Positions 35,712 through 44,681 of a stretch of 64,000 nucleotides of DNA are shown piece after piece; position 1 is the stretch's first letter; the number at the start of each line of letters is the position of its first letter. The notes below the pieces were generated by a model. It did no database searches, was not told the origin of the DNA, and saw only the letters and a list, made by a program, of their open reading frames with translations. This stretch comes from Vibrio coralliilyticus ATCC BAA-450. GTDB taxonomy: Bacteria > Pseudomonadota > Gammaproteobacteria > Enterobacterales > Vibrionaceae. The DNA lies in contig NZ_ACZN01000015.1 in NCBI RefSeq assembly GCF_000176135.1, forward strand, positions 434,001 through 498,000, read 5' to 3'. Position numbers and translations under genes: made by a program.

Positions 35712-36257
35712 TTAATGGCCGTCAAATTCACAAATACTGTATACGTCGAGGCCTAAACCTTCTAGACGCTTGTCGCCACCAATCTCTGGAAGATTGATAA
35801 CGAATGCAGCATGTTCTACAACGCCACCCAACTGACGAATCAGTTTAGTGGTAGCTTCAATCGTTCCACCAGTCGCAAGCAGATCATCAACAACTAACAC
35901 TTTATCACCTTCTGCAATCGCGTCAGTGTGAATTTCCAGTGTGTCAGTGCCGTACTCAAGCTCATAAGATTGTGCAACCGTCTCACGTGGCAATTTACCC
36001 GGCTTACGAACAGGCACAAAGCCTAGCCCTAGCTCAAGTGCAAGAGGAGCGCCAAAAAGAAAACCGCGCGCTTCTGTACCAACAATCTTGGTAAAGCCCA
36101 TGTCCTTGTACTTTTCAACTAATAGTTGGATCGTCGCTTGGTAAGCAGGAGCGTCTTCCATCAAGCTAGTCACGTCACGAAATAGAATGCCTGGCTTTGG
36201 GTAATCTGGAATACTTTTGATGCTAGATTTGATCAGTGAGATTGTTTCAGTTGTCAT
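35712..36257 (-). CDS. apt: Adenine phosphoribosyltransferase
   Basis: Salvages adenine to AMP using PRPP. The 181-residue protein has the type I PRTase signature [16 protein letters not shown] near residue 125, and [10 protein letters not shown] and [11 protein letters not shown] in the N-terminal half. The length matches E. coli Apt (183). It is 12 bp upstream of dnaX on the same strand, the order found in many gammaproteobacteria. Confidence 0.97.
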   Translation of the reverse strand: MTTETISLIKSSIKSIPDYPKPGILFRDVTSLMEDAPAYQATIQLLVEKYKDMGFTKIVGTEARGFLFGAPLALELGLGFVPVRKPGKLPRETVAQSYELEYGTDTLEIHTDAIAEGDKVLVVDDLLATGGTIEATTKLIRQLGGVVEHAAFVINLPEIGGDKRLEGLGLDVYSICEFDGH

Positions 36258-36384
36258 AACTCATTTCTTAGATTGGCTAAGCTTGTACTTTATTGTGTCA
36301 TTATGTGGCAAGCGCTAGCGGGGTTCTCAGCACAATTGGGTCATTAACAGCTGACTTAAATTATCTGTGCCTACAATAACAAAC

Positions 36385-36403
36385 GCCCACTCGAAGAGCG
36401 GGC
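36385..36403 (-). terminator. Hairpin after the ybaN-like gene
   Basis: GCCCGCTCTTCGAGTGGGC on the minus strand folds into a hairpin with a UUCG-type loop, followed by GTTTGTTATT. The T tract is weak. It lies between the ybaN-like gene and apt. Confidence 0.6.
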
Positions 36404-36419
36404 ACACTTCCCTGCAATC

Positions 36420-36869
36420 TTAGTGATTTTCTTGCTTGTCAGCAAGGCGCTCAATCACAGGCAAACGAATAAACCAAGTCAATAAGATGATCAGCATGAC
36501 CACCAGCATAATCTTTAACCAAAAGTGAGGAACAATCCAAATAGAAAAAGTAAAGCTCGCGACCATACAGATAGCACCACGTGTTTTTACTTTGCTGGTT
36601 ACAGCACCATGCTGATGCCAATTGTCTAGAATAGGTCCGAACGTTTTGTGTTCATGCAACCAACGATGAAAAGTTGGACTACTGCGCATAAAACAAGCGC
36701 TAGCAAGAAGAATAAAAGGAGTCGTTGGAAGAAGAGGGAGGAATATGCCCAGAAAGCCTAGGCACAAACTTAAGCCACCAACAATATTTAAGCCAAATCT
36801 TTGAATACTGATGGTAAGCTCCGAGAAATCAGTTAGAAGCCCGCGTATCCGTTTACTACACGAATCCAA
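36420..36869 (-). CDS. YbaN-like inner-membrane protein (DUF454), start uncertain
   Basis: A 149-residue membrane protein with three to four hydrophobic segments. The DUF454 core GFLGIFLPLLPTTPFILLASACFMRSSP near residue 38 and PILDNWHQHGAVT near residue 79 are clear. The start is odd. No ATG or GTG lies near the usual family start. The only standard codon is a TTG at 36869 that adds about 20 residues and overlaps the small gene upstream. An ATC (36812) or ATT (36806) codon behind GGAG would fit the family length but would be a rare start. Function unknown. Confidence 0.8.
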   Translation of the reverse strand: MDSCSKRIRGLLTDFSELTISIQRFGLNIVGGLSLCLGFLGIFLPLLPTTPFILLASACFMRSSPTFHRWLHEHKTFGPILDNWHQHGAVTSKVKTRGAICMVASFTFSIWIVPHFWLKIMLVVMLIILLTWFIRLPVIERLADKQENH

Positions 36870-36964
36870 GTTAACGTGGCTGGTAGTGTTGGAATCAATA
36901 GAGCTGCAATAAAACCTAGAAAGTAGAAAATATTATAAGGTTCTTTGAAATCTTTGTCTGCCAT
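36833..36964 (-). CDS. 43-residue small membrane protein
   Basis: A 43-residue frame starting MADKDFKEPYNIFYF, with one hydrophobic segment (about residues 13-29), a PTLPATLTW turn and a short basic tail. The ATG has only a weak GAGAAG ribosome site. The charged amphipathic start, single membrane span and Pro-rich turn look like a real small protein. Its end overlaps the TTG-initiated start of the ybaN-like gene by 37 bp, which suggests coupled translation. I do not recognise the family. Confidence 0.55.
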   Translation of the reverse strand: MADKDFKEPYNIFYFLGFIAALLIPTLPATLTWIRVVNGYAGF

Positions 36965-37130
36965 GGGATTACTTCTCTAATGTAAGTGACGATTTTTCAA
37001 ACCACGAGTTAAACTTTCGTTAAAACATTGGGTCATTTTTGTTTTGGCGGACTATACCTTAATCTCTTGCTCATAAACACCGAGCAAAAGAAGGGTTATT
37101 TCGATATTGAGCTCAATAACGAGGCAGCGC

Positions 37131-38231
37131 TTATGCACTGCCTCCGCGGAAAATGTCCAAGCTGAAACTACTTGACCCAAGACAGCTCAAAGTTAGCTGG
37201 CAAGCAGACTGTATTGGCAAATCGGTGGTAATAAAGTTCTTCGCGCAACTATCCCCTAGCCTCACACCCGCCGGGATGTGCTGAGAAAAATAGCCATTAG
37301 ACCATTGGGCATCCAGCCCTGCCGGCAAAATAGACAAAGTACCTTCAGAGACATCAGCAATACCAAACATGGCATGTACTGGGCTAGCACAGTCTGAACA
37401 GGCTAAACCTTTCTCCAGCAAATCTGCAATGTCTTTGAGATCCGCGTTAAAACATTTAAGGTTACGTAAATAGTCATGGAATAGAGCGCGGACTAGTAAA
37501 GTAGTTGCCGCACCATGCTGGCCTTCACTTGCTGAATCAACAAGATAAAACGCAAACTGACCATTCATTAGCCACGCATAATCGAACACCAAAGGCATAA
37601 CATCTGTTGACTGCAACAAGCGGTAGCTGCACTTCCAATCCCCCTGAGAGGTATCCTTATCTGGAAGTAATGCGTGAAGTAAATCTTTCGCAGCCATGGG
37701 ATTATCTTCGAGATATTCTAGGTGCCAATGTAATTCCTGCTCTTCAGGCATATCGCCACTGTCTACACGAAACCATTGACTGGCGAAATCACGCTGGTCA
37801 CACAGATGGTTGTCTGAATCATCAAGTGTATTTTCGATCGCACTCGCAAGGTGCTCATGATTAGAAATTGGTTTTGGTAGGAAATCTTTAATACCAAAGC
37901 GAAGTGCTTTAGCAACATCAGACATTTCATCTGTTGCTGACACCACAATTAAAGGAAGAGATGGGTACTCTAAACTCACCTCTTCAACAAATTCGATACC
38001 GTCTAAAACAGGCATAGACAGATCACAAAGGATGAGATCTGGCTCAGCGCTTCTTAACTTTTTCAGACCTTCTAAACCATTTTCAGCTTCGACAACCTGA
38101 TAACCTTGAGCCTTAAGGAATCCACAAGTGATCTTACGGAAGACAGGATCATCATCGACTAGCATGATCAATTTTTGGCTGGCAGCCAGCTGAGTTGAGG
38201 GCGTTGTCGCCACTTCATATGTTTTATGCAT
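37131..38231 (-). CDS. RssB-like response regulator with degenerate phosphatase-type output domain
   Basis: A 366-residue protein with the start taken at the ATG ending at 38231, which has an AAGG ribosome site. The N-terminal receiver domain has phosphoacceptor Asp70 (LILCDLSMPVLDG) and Lys in FLPKPIS. The second half (about 190-366) resembles a PP2C/SpoIIE fold (FAFYLVDSASEGQHGAATTLLVRALF) but lacks the full set of metal-binding Asp residues. This is the architecture of RssB, the adaptor that sends RpoS to ClpXP, so an RpoS-related role is possible. It lies next to aphB, as in V. cholerae. Confidence 0.8.
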   Translation of the reverse strand: MHKTYEVATTPSTQLAASQKLIMLVDDDPVFRKITCGFLKAQGYQVVEAENGLEGLKKLRSAEPDLILCDLSMPVLDGIEFVEEVSLEYPSLPLIVVSATDEMSDVAKALRFGIKDFLPKPISNHEHLASAIENTLDDSDNHLCDQRDFASQWFRVDSGDMPEEQELHWHLEYLEDNPMAAKDLLHALLPDKDTSQGDWKCSYRLLQSTDVMPLVFDYAWLMNGQFAFYLVDSASEGQHGAATTLLVRALFHDYLRNLKCFNADLKDIADLLEKGLACSDCASPVHAMFGIADVSEGTLSILPAGLDAQWSNGYFSQHIPAGVRLGDSCAKNFITTDLPIQSACQLTLSCLGSSSFSLDIFRGGSA

Positions 38232-38475
38232 AAACCTTCGCCTCACGCAACTAAAAACGTACAACTGCTGTTATTATTGTTTTTGTAAATTGTTTCAAAC
38301 ACTCATTTAAAAGTAGTCGCGAAAGTGTATTTATACAAATCTTCCACTTTGCGCCCTTGTTGCATACTATATGTATGCAATGTCAAAGATCGTAAAACTT
38401 GTTGATGTGACTCAACCTTTGACATCTGTTATAGATATAAATTACCCAAATTCGTAAAAAAATGTGTCGGACGTA

Positions 38476-39351
38476 ATGAAATTAGATGATCTCAACCTTT
38501 TTAGGCTAGTCGTTGAAAATGGGAGTTATACTGCGACATCTCGCAAGACAATGATTCCCGTTGCAACAATCACACGACGCATACAAGCGTTAGAAGAGGC
38601 ACTTAACCTTAGGTTATTAAACCGCCATGCACGTAAACTTTCCCTTACGGAAGCCGGTGAACGTTTCTACAACGAATGCTCTCCCCTACTTAACCGATTA
38701 ACCTCTGCAGCCGAAGAGATCACTGACGAATGCCGAGGCGCTGCAGGCAAAATCCGCATTTCCGCTCCCTCAAACCTCACTAAGCGTAGAATGATGCCTA
38801 TGCTGAATGAGTTTATGAAACACTACCCTGACATCAACATTGAACTAACGACTAGCAATCATGCTGATCAACTTGATCCGACAGAGTGGGATGTCATTTT
38901 CCGTGTTGGCCCTCAGAGAGACTCAAGCCTGATTGCGCGTAAGATAAGCTCAGTTGAGGACATCTTAGTTGCCAGTCCTGAGTACCTAAAAAACAACCCT
39001 ACTCCAAAACATGCAGAAGATTTGCACAATCATTCCCTATTAAAAGGCGCACCTCTTCTTAAATGGCAACTAACCAACAGCAACGGTGAAACCGTCGTCA
39101 ACAATGACAAAGGACGCTTCCAAGCAAGTACTCTGGATGTCGTACGCAGCGCGTGTTCCAACGGATTAGGGATCACCCTTATGCCAGATGCTATGCTTAA
39201 AAAGTACATTGAAGATGGCAGTTTAACGCGCGTACTCGAAGACTGGAGTGCAAACCCCCGCGATATCTATATGCTTTACAATCATAAAGATCACCTACCA
39301 GAAAAAGTACGCTTACTTATCGACTTTGTTATTGCCTACAATATTCACTAG
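38476..39351 (+). CDS. aphB: LysR-type regulator AphB
   Basis: In V. cholerae AphB, together with AphA, activates tcpPH under anaerobic and acid conditions. In other vibrios it controls acid and metabolic genes. The start is taken at the ATG at 38476 (MKLDDLNLFRLVVENGSYT), giving 291 residues as in V. cholerae. A GTG four codons upstream is the alternative. The N-terminal helix-turn-helix (TSRKTMIPVATITRRIQALE) and the effector domain are complete. Cys227 in VVRSACSNGLGIT probably corresponds to the redox-sensing Cys described in V. cholerae. Its neighbour is also the same as there. Confidence 0.92.
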   Translation: MKLDDLNLFRLVVENGSYTATSRKTMIPVATITRRIQALEEALNLRLLNRHARKLSLTEAGERFYNECSPLLNRLTSAAEEITDECRGAAGKIRISAPSNLTKRRMMPMLNEFMKHYPDINIELTTSNHADQLDPTEWDVIFRVGPQRDSSLIARKISSVEDILVASPEYLKNNPTPKHAEDLHNHSLLKGAPLLKWQLTNSNGETVVNNDKGRFQASTLDVVRSACSNGLGITLMPDAMLKKYIEDGSLTRVLEDWSANPRDIYMLYNHKDHLPEKVRLLIDFVIAYNIH

Positions 39352-39353
39352 AT

Positions 39354-39386
39354 GAAAAAAAGAGCTTGGACAAACCAAGCTCTTTT
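39354..39386. terminator. Bidirectional terminator between aphB and the nitroreductase gene
   Basis: AAAAAGAGCTTGG and CCAAGCTCTTTT form a stem with an ACAAA loop and T tracts on both strands, between two converging genes. Confidence 0.9.
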
Positions 39387-39394
39387 CCTAATCC

Positions 39395-39943
39395 CTACAG
39401 ATACTCAACAAACTTACTCAGGTCGCGCTCTGGTACCTTCATCGGTGTGCAAGCTGGTGTACCCAAATAGAGAAAACCGACAATTTCGTCGTCGCCTTCC
39501 AGTCCAAATGCTTGATGAACCGCTTGATGGAACATCCACTTGCCTGAACGCCAAAAACCTTGAAAACCTTGAGCAACTGCCGCCATTTGCATCGCCTGAA
39601 CCGCACAACCCGCAGATAAGTACTGCTCTAATGCCGGTACTTTTTCGTGCTCGGTAACTTTGGCAATCACTGTGATAACCATAGGTGCACGGAATGGCGC
39701 ATTTTTCAGTTTCTCTATTACCGCTTCTTCGCTGCTCTCTGCTTTGGCGGCTGAAACCAGAATGTCTGACAGCTTGTTCAGCCCTTCTCCCTGGGAAATA
39801 ACAAAGCGCCAAGGCGTCAGGCCTGCATGATCCGGGGCTCTCAATCCTGCGCGGATTATGTTCTCAAGCACATGACCTTCTGGCGCTGGGCCAGACAGTT
39901 TTGCTATTGAACGGCGGTTGAGCAACAAATCTAAAGCATCCAT
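39395..39943 (-). CDS. ydjA: Nitroreductase family protein, YdjA type
   Basis: A small FMN-dependent oxidoreductase of 182 residues, close to E. coli YdjA (183). The N-terminal LLLNRRSIAKL and PDHAGLTPWRFV carry the FMN-contacting Arg/Ser residues. The C-terminal IVGFLYLGTPA with the closing Arg-rich turn is typical. YdjA-type enzymes reduce nitro compounds weakly, and their physiological substrate is unknown. It converges on aphB and stands alone. Confidence 0.88.
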   Translation of the reverse strand: MDALDLLLNRRSIAKLSGPAPEGHVLENIIRAGLRAPDHAGLTPWRFVISQGEGLNKLSDILVSAAKAESSEEAVIEKLKNAPFRAPMVITVIAKVTEHEKVPALEQYLSAGCAVQAMQMAAVAQGFQGFWRSGKWMFHQAVHQAFGLEGDDEIVGFLYLGTPACTPMKVPERDLSKFVEYL

Positions 39944-40000
39944 TTGAAATCCTTACTGAGTTTTTATAATTGCTTTGGTTTGATCATAACCTCAGGTTAC

Positions 40001-40027
40001 AAAAAAGGCGAACCTTACGGCTCGCCT
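40001..40027 (-). terminator. Terminator of fadIJ
   Basis: On the minus strand AGGCGAGCC and GGTTCGCCT form a stem with a GTAA loop (one wobble), followed by TTTTTT. It starts 20 bp after the fadJ stop. Confidence 0.9.
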
Positions 40028-40047
40028 GATTGTCATCTAGTCGTGTA

Positions 40048-42171
40048 TTACTCGTAGAACGATTTCTCTAACCCCGCTCGGGTCAACAAACCGTCACATG
40101 GAGCGAAACGATCACCATATTTCTGTGCGTTCTCGTTCATCATTTCTACCAGTTTCTTCACGCCAATCTGATCCATGTAGCGGAAAGGGCCGCCAAGGAA
40201 AGGAGGGAAGCCAATACCAAAAATAGCACCAATGTCACCGTCTCTAGGGCTACGAATAATGCCTTCGTCCAGACAACGAACCGCTTCGTTCAACATAGGT
40301 AGCACACAGCGCATCGCGATGTCTTTCTCTGCCATCTTAGACTCTGGTGATAAGCTCAATAGCTTATACACTGACTTGTCGACTTCCTTCTTCTTACCTT
40401 TATAGGTATAGAAACCTTTACCTGTCTTACGCCCTTTACGATTGTCATTCAGCAAGATATCGAACACGTCAGGACCTTGGAAACGTTCACCTAATTCTTC
40501 AACCAGAATCGGCATAATCTTAGCACCGATATCGACGCCGACTTCGTCAAGCAAGGTGATAGGGCCTACTGGGAAGCCAAAGTTCAGCAAAGCTTTATCC
40601 AGTTGCTCTATCGGCTCACCAGACATCAACACTTGCGCTGCTTCATTCATGTACGGAGCAAGAATACGGTTCACGTAGAAACCAGCGCAATCTTTAACAA
40701 CAATCGGCGTTTTACCTTGCTTACGTGCAAACTCAACTACAGTCGAGATTGTTTCATCAGACGTTGTTTCATGAGGAATCACCTCAACCAACGGCATTTT
40801 TTCTACTGGGCTAAAGTAATGAAGACCTACGATGTTTTCAGGTCGCTGCGCTTTGTCCGCTATCTGATGAATAGGCAGCGAAGAGGTATTAGTAGCAAAA
40901 ATGGTGGTATCTTTCGCATTCTTTTCCACATCAGCAACCATTTGCTGCTTCAGGTTCAAATCTTCAAATACGGCTTCAACGACAACATCCGCGTGATTGA
41001 AACTGGTGAAATCTGTACCACCTGACATTTGAAGCATTTTGGATTGCAGTTGTGCTTTAGAAATAATGCGACGCTTACGCTGCTTATCAAACAACTTGTA
41101 GTTGTACTTCAATGCGTTAAGAACACCATCATTAGAGACATCTTTAATACGCACTGGAACTTTCGCTTTCGAGACGCTGACGTGGCTAATTCCAGCACCC
41201 ATCAGGCCACCACCAAGAACCGCTGCACGTTCAATCGCTTTAGGCTCAGCATCGCTGCCATTCTCTTTCTTCATTTCTGTTGTCGCGAAGAAAATAGAAC
41301 GAAGTGCTTTCGACTCTGAGGTCATCACTAACTCACCAAAGCGCTGCGCTTCTTTTTGCTGGCCTTTCTCAAACCCTTTCTCTAGGCCGTGGCGAATCAC
41401 TTCTAGGATTGCCTCTGCCGCTGGGTAATTGCCACGAGTCTTTTCGATGGTCTTCTTAGATGCTTGTTCAAAGATCACTTTACGACCAAGACCGGTATTA
41501 GCGATTAGCTTCTCTTTCGTTGAAACCTTGCGTTTAGCTCGCGATTTTCCGGCATGCTTTTCGACAAAGCTCTTCGCTACCTCAAGTAAAATAGTCTCAG
41601 GTACCACAGCATCCACGACACCAAGCTTCTTGGCTTTTTTAGCGCGTAACTGCTTACCTGTAAGAATCATATCCAGAGATGGCAACAAACCGATCAGACG
41701 TGGCAGTCGCTGCGTACCACCAGAGCCCGGCAGAAGACCAAGTTGCACTTCTGGCAAGCCTAAACGGGTTTTATCTGAATTTGTACAAACACGGTAATCA
41801 CATGCAAGAGCAAGCTCTAAACCACCTCCTAAGCACGGACCGTGAATGGCAGCAATAACAGGATAAGGTAGGTCAGATAGCTGTTGAAACATCTGCTGGC
41901 CTTGCTCAGCTAAAGCTTGAGCTTCTGACGCGCTGTTACATGCATCTAGCATCCTAACATCAGCACCTGCGATGAAGTTATCAGGTTTCAGAGAGTGGAC
42001 AATCAAACCTTTTACTGAGGATTTTTTCTCCTTCAGTTGAGTAAAGATGTCTTCCATTTCCTGAGCAAACGCTGCCTGCAAGGTGTTCATTTTCTCACCC
42101 GGAACATCAATAGACAGCCAGGCGATATCTTGTTCGTCTATTTTTAACTCAAACGCTTTGTGCTCGCTCAT
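40048..42171 (-). CDS. fadJ: Fatty-acid oxidation complex alpha subunit FadJ
   Basis: Multifunctional enoyl-CoA hydratase and 3-hydroxyacyl-CoA dehydrogenase, the FadI partner, mainly used in anaerobic beta-oxidation. The 707-residue protein has the hydratase half ([21 protein letters not shown]; catalytic Glu in [19 protein letters not shown]) and the dehydrogenase half (NAD site [30 protein letters not shown] with catalytic His). The ATG overlaps the fadI stop by one base (TAATG). The pair is controlled from the FadR-marked promoter in front of fadI. Confidence 0.95.
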   Translation of the reverse strand: MSEHKAFELKIDEQDIAWLSIDVPGEKMNTLQAAFAQEMEDIFTQLKEKKSSVKGLIVHSLKPDNFIAGADVRMLDACNSASEAQALAEQGQQMFQQLSDLPYPVIAAIHGPCLGGGLELALACDYRVCTNSDKTRLGLPEVQLGLLPGSGGTQRLPRLIGLLPSLDMILTGKQLRAKKAKKLGVVDAVVPETILLEVAKSFVEKHAGKSRAKRKVSTKEKLIANTGLGRKVIFEQASKKTIEKTRGNYPAAEAILEVIRHGLEKGFEKGQQKEAQRFGELVMTSESKALRSIFFATTEMKKENGSDAEPKAIERAAVLGGGLMGAGISHVSVSKAKVPVRIKDVSNDGVLNALKYNYKLFDKQRKRRIISKAQLQSKMLQMSGGTDFTSFNHADVVVEAVFEDLNLKQQMVADVEKNAKDTTIFATNTSSLPIHQIADKAQRPENIVGLHYFSPVEKMPLVEVIPHETTSDETISTVVEFARKQGKTPIVVKDCAGFYVNRILAPYMNEAAQVLMSGEPIEQLDKALLNFGFPVGPITLLDEVGVDIGAKIMPILVEELGERFQGPDVFDILLNDNRKGRKTGKGFYTYKGKKKEVDKSVYKLLSLSPESKMAEKDIAMRCVLPMLNEAVRCLDEGIIRSPRDGDIGAIFGIGFPPFLGGPFRYMDQIGVKKLVEMMNENAQKYGDRFAPCDGLLTRAGLEKSFYE

Positions 42172-43478
42172 TACTCAACCTCCAAAACCATAGCTGCACC
42201 CAAACCACCTGCGGCACACGCTGTATTCAGCGCCAGTCCACCACCTCGACGTTTTAGCTCTCTCAACGTCTGAGTAATCATTCGTGCGCCAGTGGCTGCA
42301 AATGGGTGACCATAGGCAATCGAACCACCAAGCACATTGAACTTATCCATATCGATTTCACCAATCGCTTTAGAGCGGCCCAGTTGCTCTTGTGCAAACT
42401 TATCAGAAGCAAACATCTTCACATTGGATAAGGTTTGAGCAGCGAATGCTTCATGCATGTCAATTAAGGTAAGATCGGACAGTTCGATACCCGCTCTGTC
42501 GAGCGCCATCGGCGTTGAGTAAGAAGGCCCCATCAGCATATCGGTTTCAACGCCAATAGCGGAAAATGCGTAAGAGCGGATGTAGCCCATAATTTCAAGG
42601 CCCAGCTCTTTCGCTTTACCTTCACGCATCAGCATAATTGCCGCTGCGCCATCTGTAAGTGGAGTACTGTTGGCGGCGGTTACGCTGCCATATTGACGAT
42701 CAAAAGCAGGGCGTAGTTTCGCGTAACCTTCAAGGGTAGAATCATGGCGAATATTATTATCTTGCGAGAGCCACTTTTTGTACGGCTCAGGGAATGCCGT
42801 CATGACTTCCCCTTCTATTTTCCCGTCATTCCAAGCCTGAGCCGCAAGAGTATGCGAGCGATGCGCTAACGCATCCTGCTCTAGGCGGGTAATCGAATGT
42901 GATTTCGCCATCTGTTCAGCAGTTTGGCCCATCGACAAGCCTGTTGAGTACTCTGCAACCGCTGGAGGCACTGGCATCAGATCTTTAAACGACAGGCTTT
43001 TAAGAATTTTGAGCTTTTGACCCATGGTCTTGGTTTTGCTCAGCGCCAGTAGGTTCGCGGCAAGCTTTTTAGAAACGCCAATAGGTAAAACAGAAGAAGA
43101 ATCCGCACCGCCCGCGATACCCACATCAATTGTGCCTGACATAATGCTCTCTGCCACGTTCACTGCCGACTGAAAGCTCGTCGCACAAGCGCGCGTCACA
43201 CTGTAAGCATCGGTATGAATGTTCATTCCCGTTCCCAGTACAATCTCACGTGCGATGTTCGGAGCTTCCGGCATTTGCACAACCTGACCGAATACCACTT
43301 GATCAATCAACTTTGGTTCAATCTCGGTGCGAGCCATCATTTCACTCACTACCATTTTACCTAGATCAACCGCTGGAACTTGGCTGAACTCAGTACTTTG
43401 GCGTGCAAATGGCGTACGCAAACCAGCGACGACTGCGACGCGCTCTCCGGAACGCGTTTTCACTTCCTGCTTGCCCAT
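42171..43478 (-). CDS. fadI: 3-ketoacyl-CoA thiolase FadI
   Basis: Beta subunit of the fatty-acid oxidation complex, cleaving 3-ketoacyl-CoA to acetyl-CoA. The start is placed at the ATG ending at 43478, behind AAAGGAGAAAC, giving 435 residues. A longer frame running upstream adds 49 residues unlike any thiolase and crosses the promoter. The nucleophile is Cys98 ([10 protein letters not shown]). The C-terminal [11 protein letters not shown] and [16 protein letters not shown] carry the catalytic His and second Cys. The FadR box and promoter lie right in front. Confidence 0.95.
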   Translation of the reverse strand: MGKQEVKTRSGERVAVVAGLRTPFARQSTEFSQVPAVDLGKMVVSEMMARTEIEPKLIDQVVFGQVVQMPEAPNIAREIVLGTGMNIHTDAYSVTRACATSFQSAVNVAESIMSGTIDVGIAGGADSSSVLPIGVSKKLAANLLALSKTKTMGQKLKILKSLSFKDLMPVPPAVAEYSTGLSMGQTAEQMAKSHSITRLEQDALAHRSHTLAAQAWNDGKIEGEVMTAFPEPYKKWLSQDNNIRHDSTLEGYAKLRPAFDRQYGSVTAANSTPLTDGAAAIMLMREGKAKELGLEIMGYIRSYAFSAIGVETDMLMGPSYSTPMALDRAGIELSDLTLIDMHEAFAAQTLSNVKMFASDKFAQEQLGRSKAIGEIDMDKFNVLGGSIAYGHPFAATGARMITQTLRELKRRGGGLALNTACAAGGLGAAMVLEVE

Positions 43479-43496
43479 TGTTTCTCCTTTAAGAAT

Positions 43497-43513
43497 GAGA
43501 GGTCTGACCAGAA
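43497..43513 (-). promoter_or_regulatory. FadR operator of fadIJ
   Basis: The minus strand reads TTCTGGTCAGACCTCTC, matching the FadR core CTGGTCNGACC. It covers the predicted transcription start, just after the -10, so FadR without acyl-CoA should repress fadIJ. Confidence 0.75.
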
Positions 43514-43515
43514 AC

Positions 43516-43543
43516 ATTGTAATCAGAATGTTAACACAATCAA
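43516..43543 (-). promoter_or_regulatory. Sigma-70 promoter of fadIJ
   Basis: TTGATT (43538-43543) and TACAAT (43516-43521) on the minus strand are separated by 16 bases, followed directly by the FadR box. Confidence 0.6.
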
Positions 43544-43724
43544 ACAACCGTTTAAATAAACGTGACTTAGGATGGAAAAGCAATTTAAACCAAGAGAATG
43601 AACTAAAGCTGAACGCAGCAGTCATTTATAGAACAAATAGCTTGCAGACAAAGACTTAGTCCAGACAATCTGTGAGCAAAAAGCTCTATCATCTATAATT
43701 GCTATACAAGAATTAAGTGTGGGC

Positions 43725-43884
43725 AAAAAAAAACCACACAGAACTGTGTGGTCGGAATATATAAAACAATTAACTTACGCCAATTGAAAATAATCAGTTT
43801 CCTGATTAGGAGAAAGTAAAGTCAGCCTTCAAAAGGAAGTGTCATCTTGCTCAACTTGTTAGTCATAAGACCAACTAGATGACA
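43725..43884 (-). ncRNA. Candidate small RNA between fadI and the ECF sigma gene
   Basis: On the minus strand a perfect terminator (CCACACAG/CTGTGTGG with an AA/TT loop, then nine T) ends at 43725, but no gene precedes it. Upstream are a stem with a GAAA tetraloop (TAATCAG/CTGATTA, 43791-43808) and a long 5' hairpin (43841-43883). In that hairpin GTCATCT pairs with AGATGAC around an inner GTTGGTC/GACTAAC stem. A possible -10 (TATAGT) lies at 43891-43896. The unpaired middle contains CTTTCTCCT, complementary to Shine-Dalgarno sites. Predicted length is about 160 nt. I do not recognise it as a named Vibrio RNA. Confidence 0.6.
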
Positions 43885-44117
43885 AGGAGTACTATAACCT
43901 TTGAAATTCATCGGATTTTGAAATAGATCAAGTTTAGGTGTATTTATCCCCCTAATTCGATTTTATAAAATAATCCTATTCACTTTCACTCTATCAGTAG
44001 CTATGAGAACATTCGCTTGCACATAAAGTTGGACATACCCGTTTGATTTAGGTCTCACGCTATAGCCTTTACTTACAGGCGTACAACAAAAACCACAGAG
44101 CAAATTTGGAGGCTCAT

Positions 44118-44681
44118 GTGTCAGTCATCAATTTTTTTGGGAAGAAAAAGTCCAGTAGTCCGGTCAACTCGGATATGGACAGACAAAGAAAGTACGAAGC
44201 GCTTGTCAGAGCGTATCACAGAGATCTGTACCGCTACGCTTACTGGTTGTGCAAAGATCAGTCTGTGGCAGAGGATTTGGTACAAGAAACTTGCCTAAGG
44301 GCATGGAAATCTCTGGATAGCTTACAGGACGAAAAAGCAGCAAAATCTTGGCTCATTACTATTTTGAGACGAGAAAATGCTCGCCGCTTCGAAAGAAAAC
44401 AGTTTGATCTGGTCGATATTGATGATCATGGTAATGATGCAAAGGTCAGCGATGACCCACACCATCAGTCGGAATGGGTCCAGGCACAGATCATGAAGCT
44501 GGAAGATGAATATCGCGAACCACTTTTCTTACAAGTCGTCGGTGGCTTTAGCGGTGAAGAGATTGGTGAGATACTAGGTCTGAATAAGAATACTGTGATG
44601 ACTCGTCTGTTCAGAGCAAGAAATCAATTGAAAGACATGTTAGATACAGAAAACAGTCACAGAGGGCAGCAAAATGGATGA
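44118..44681 (+). CDS. ECF-type RNA polymerase sigma factor
   Basis: The 187-residue extracytoplasmic-function sigma factor starts at the GTG at 44118, five bases after GGAGG. The TTG 12 bases upstream overlaps that ribosome site and is rejected. Region 2 (YRYAYWLCKDQSVAEDLVQETCLRAWKSLDSL) and region 4 (YREPLFLQVVGGFSGEEIGEILGLNKNTVMTRLFRARNQLK) are complete. The next gene overlaps by 8 bp and probably encodes its regulator. The pair lies upstream of two fadL genes, as in V. cholerae. The signal and regulon are unknown to me. Confidence 0.88.
   Translation: MSVINFFGKKKSSSPVNSDMDRQRKYEALVRAYHRDLYRYAYWLCKDQSVAEDLVQETCLRAWKSLDSLQDEKAAKSWLITILRRENARRFERKQFDLVDIDDHGNDAKVSDDPHHQSEWVQAQIMKLEDEYREPLFLQVVGGFSGEEIGEILGLNKNTVMTRLFRARNQLKDMLDTENSHRGQQNG

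Noticed and set aside
43479..43625. 49-residue N-terminal extension of FadI
   Set aside because: It crosses the promoter and FadR box, is unlike other thiolases, and a strong ribosome site precedes the internal ATG.
44116..44298. ATG two bases before the sigma-factor GTG
   Set aside because: It reads another frame that gives a short peptide without family features. The GTG frame carries the complete sigma factor.
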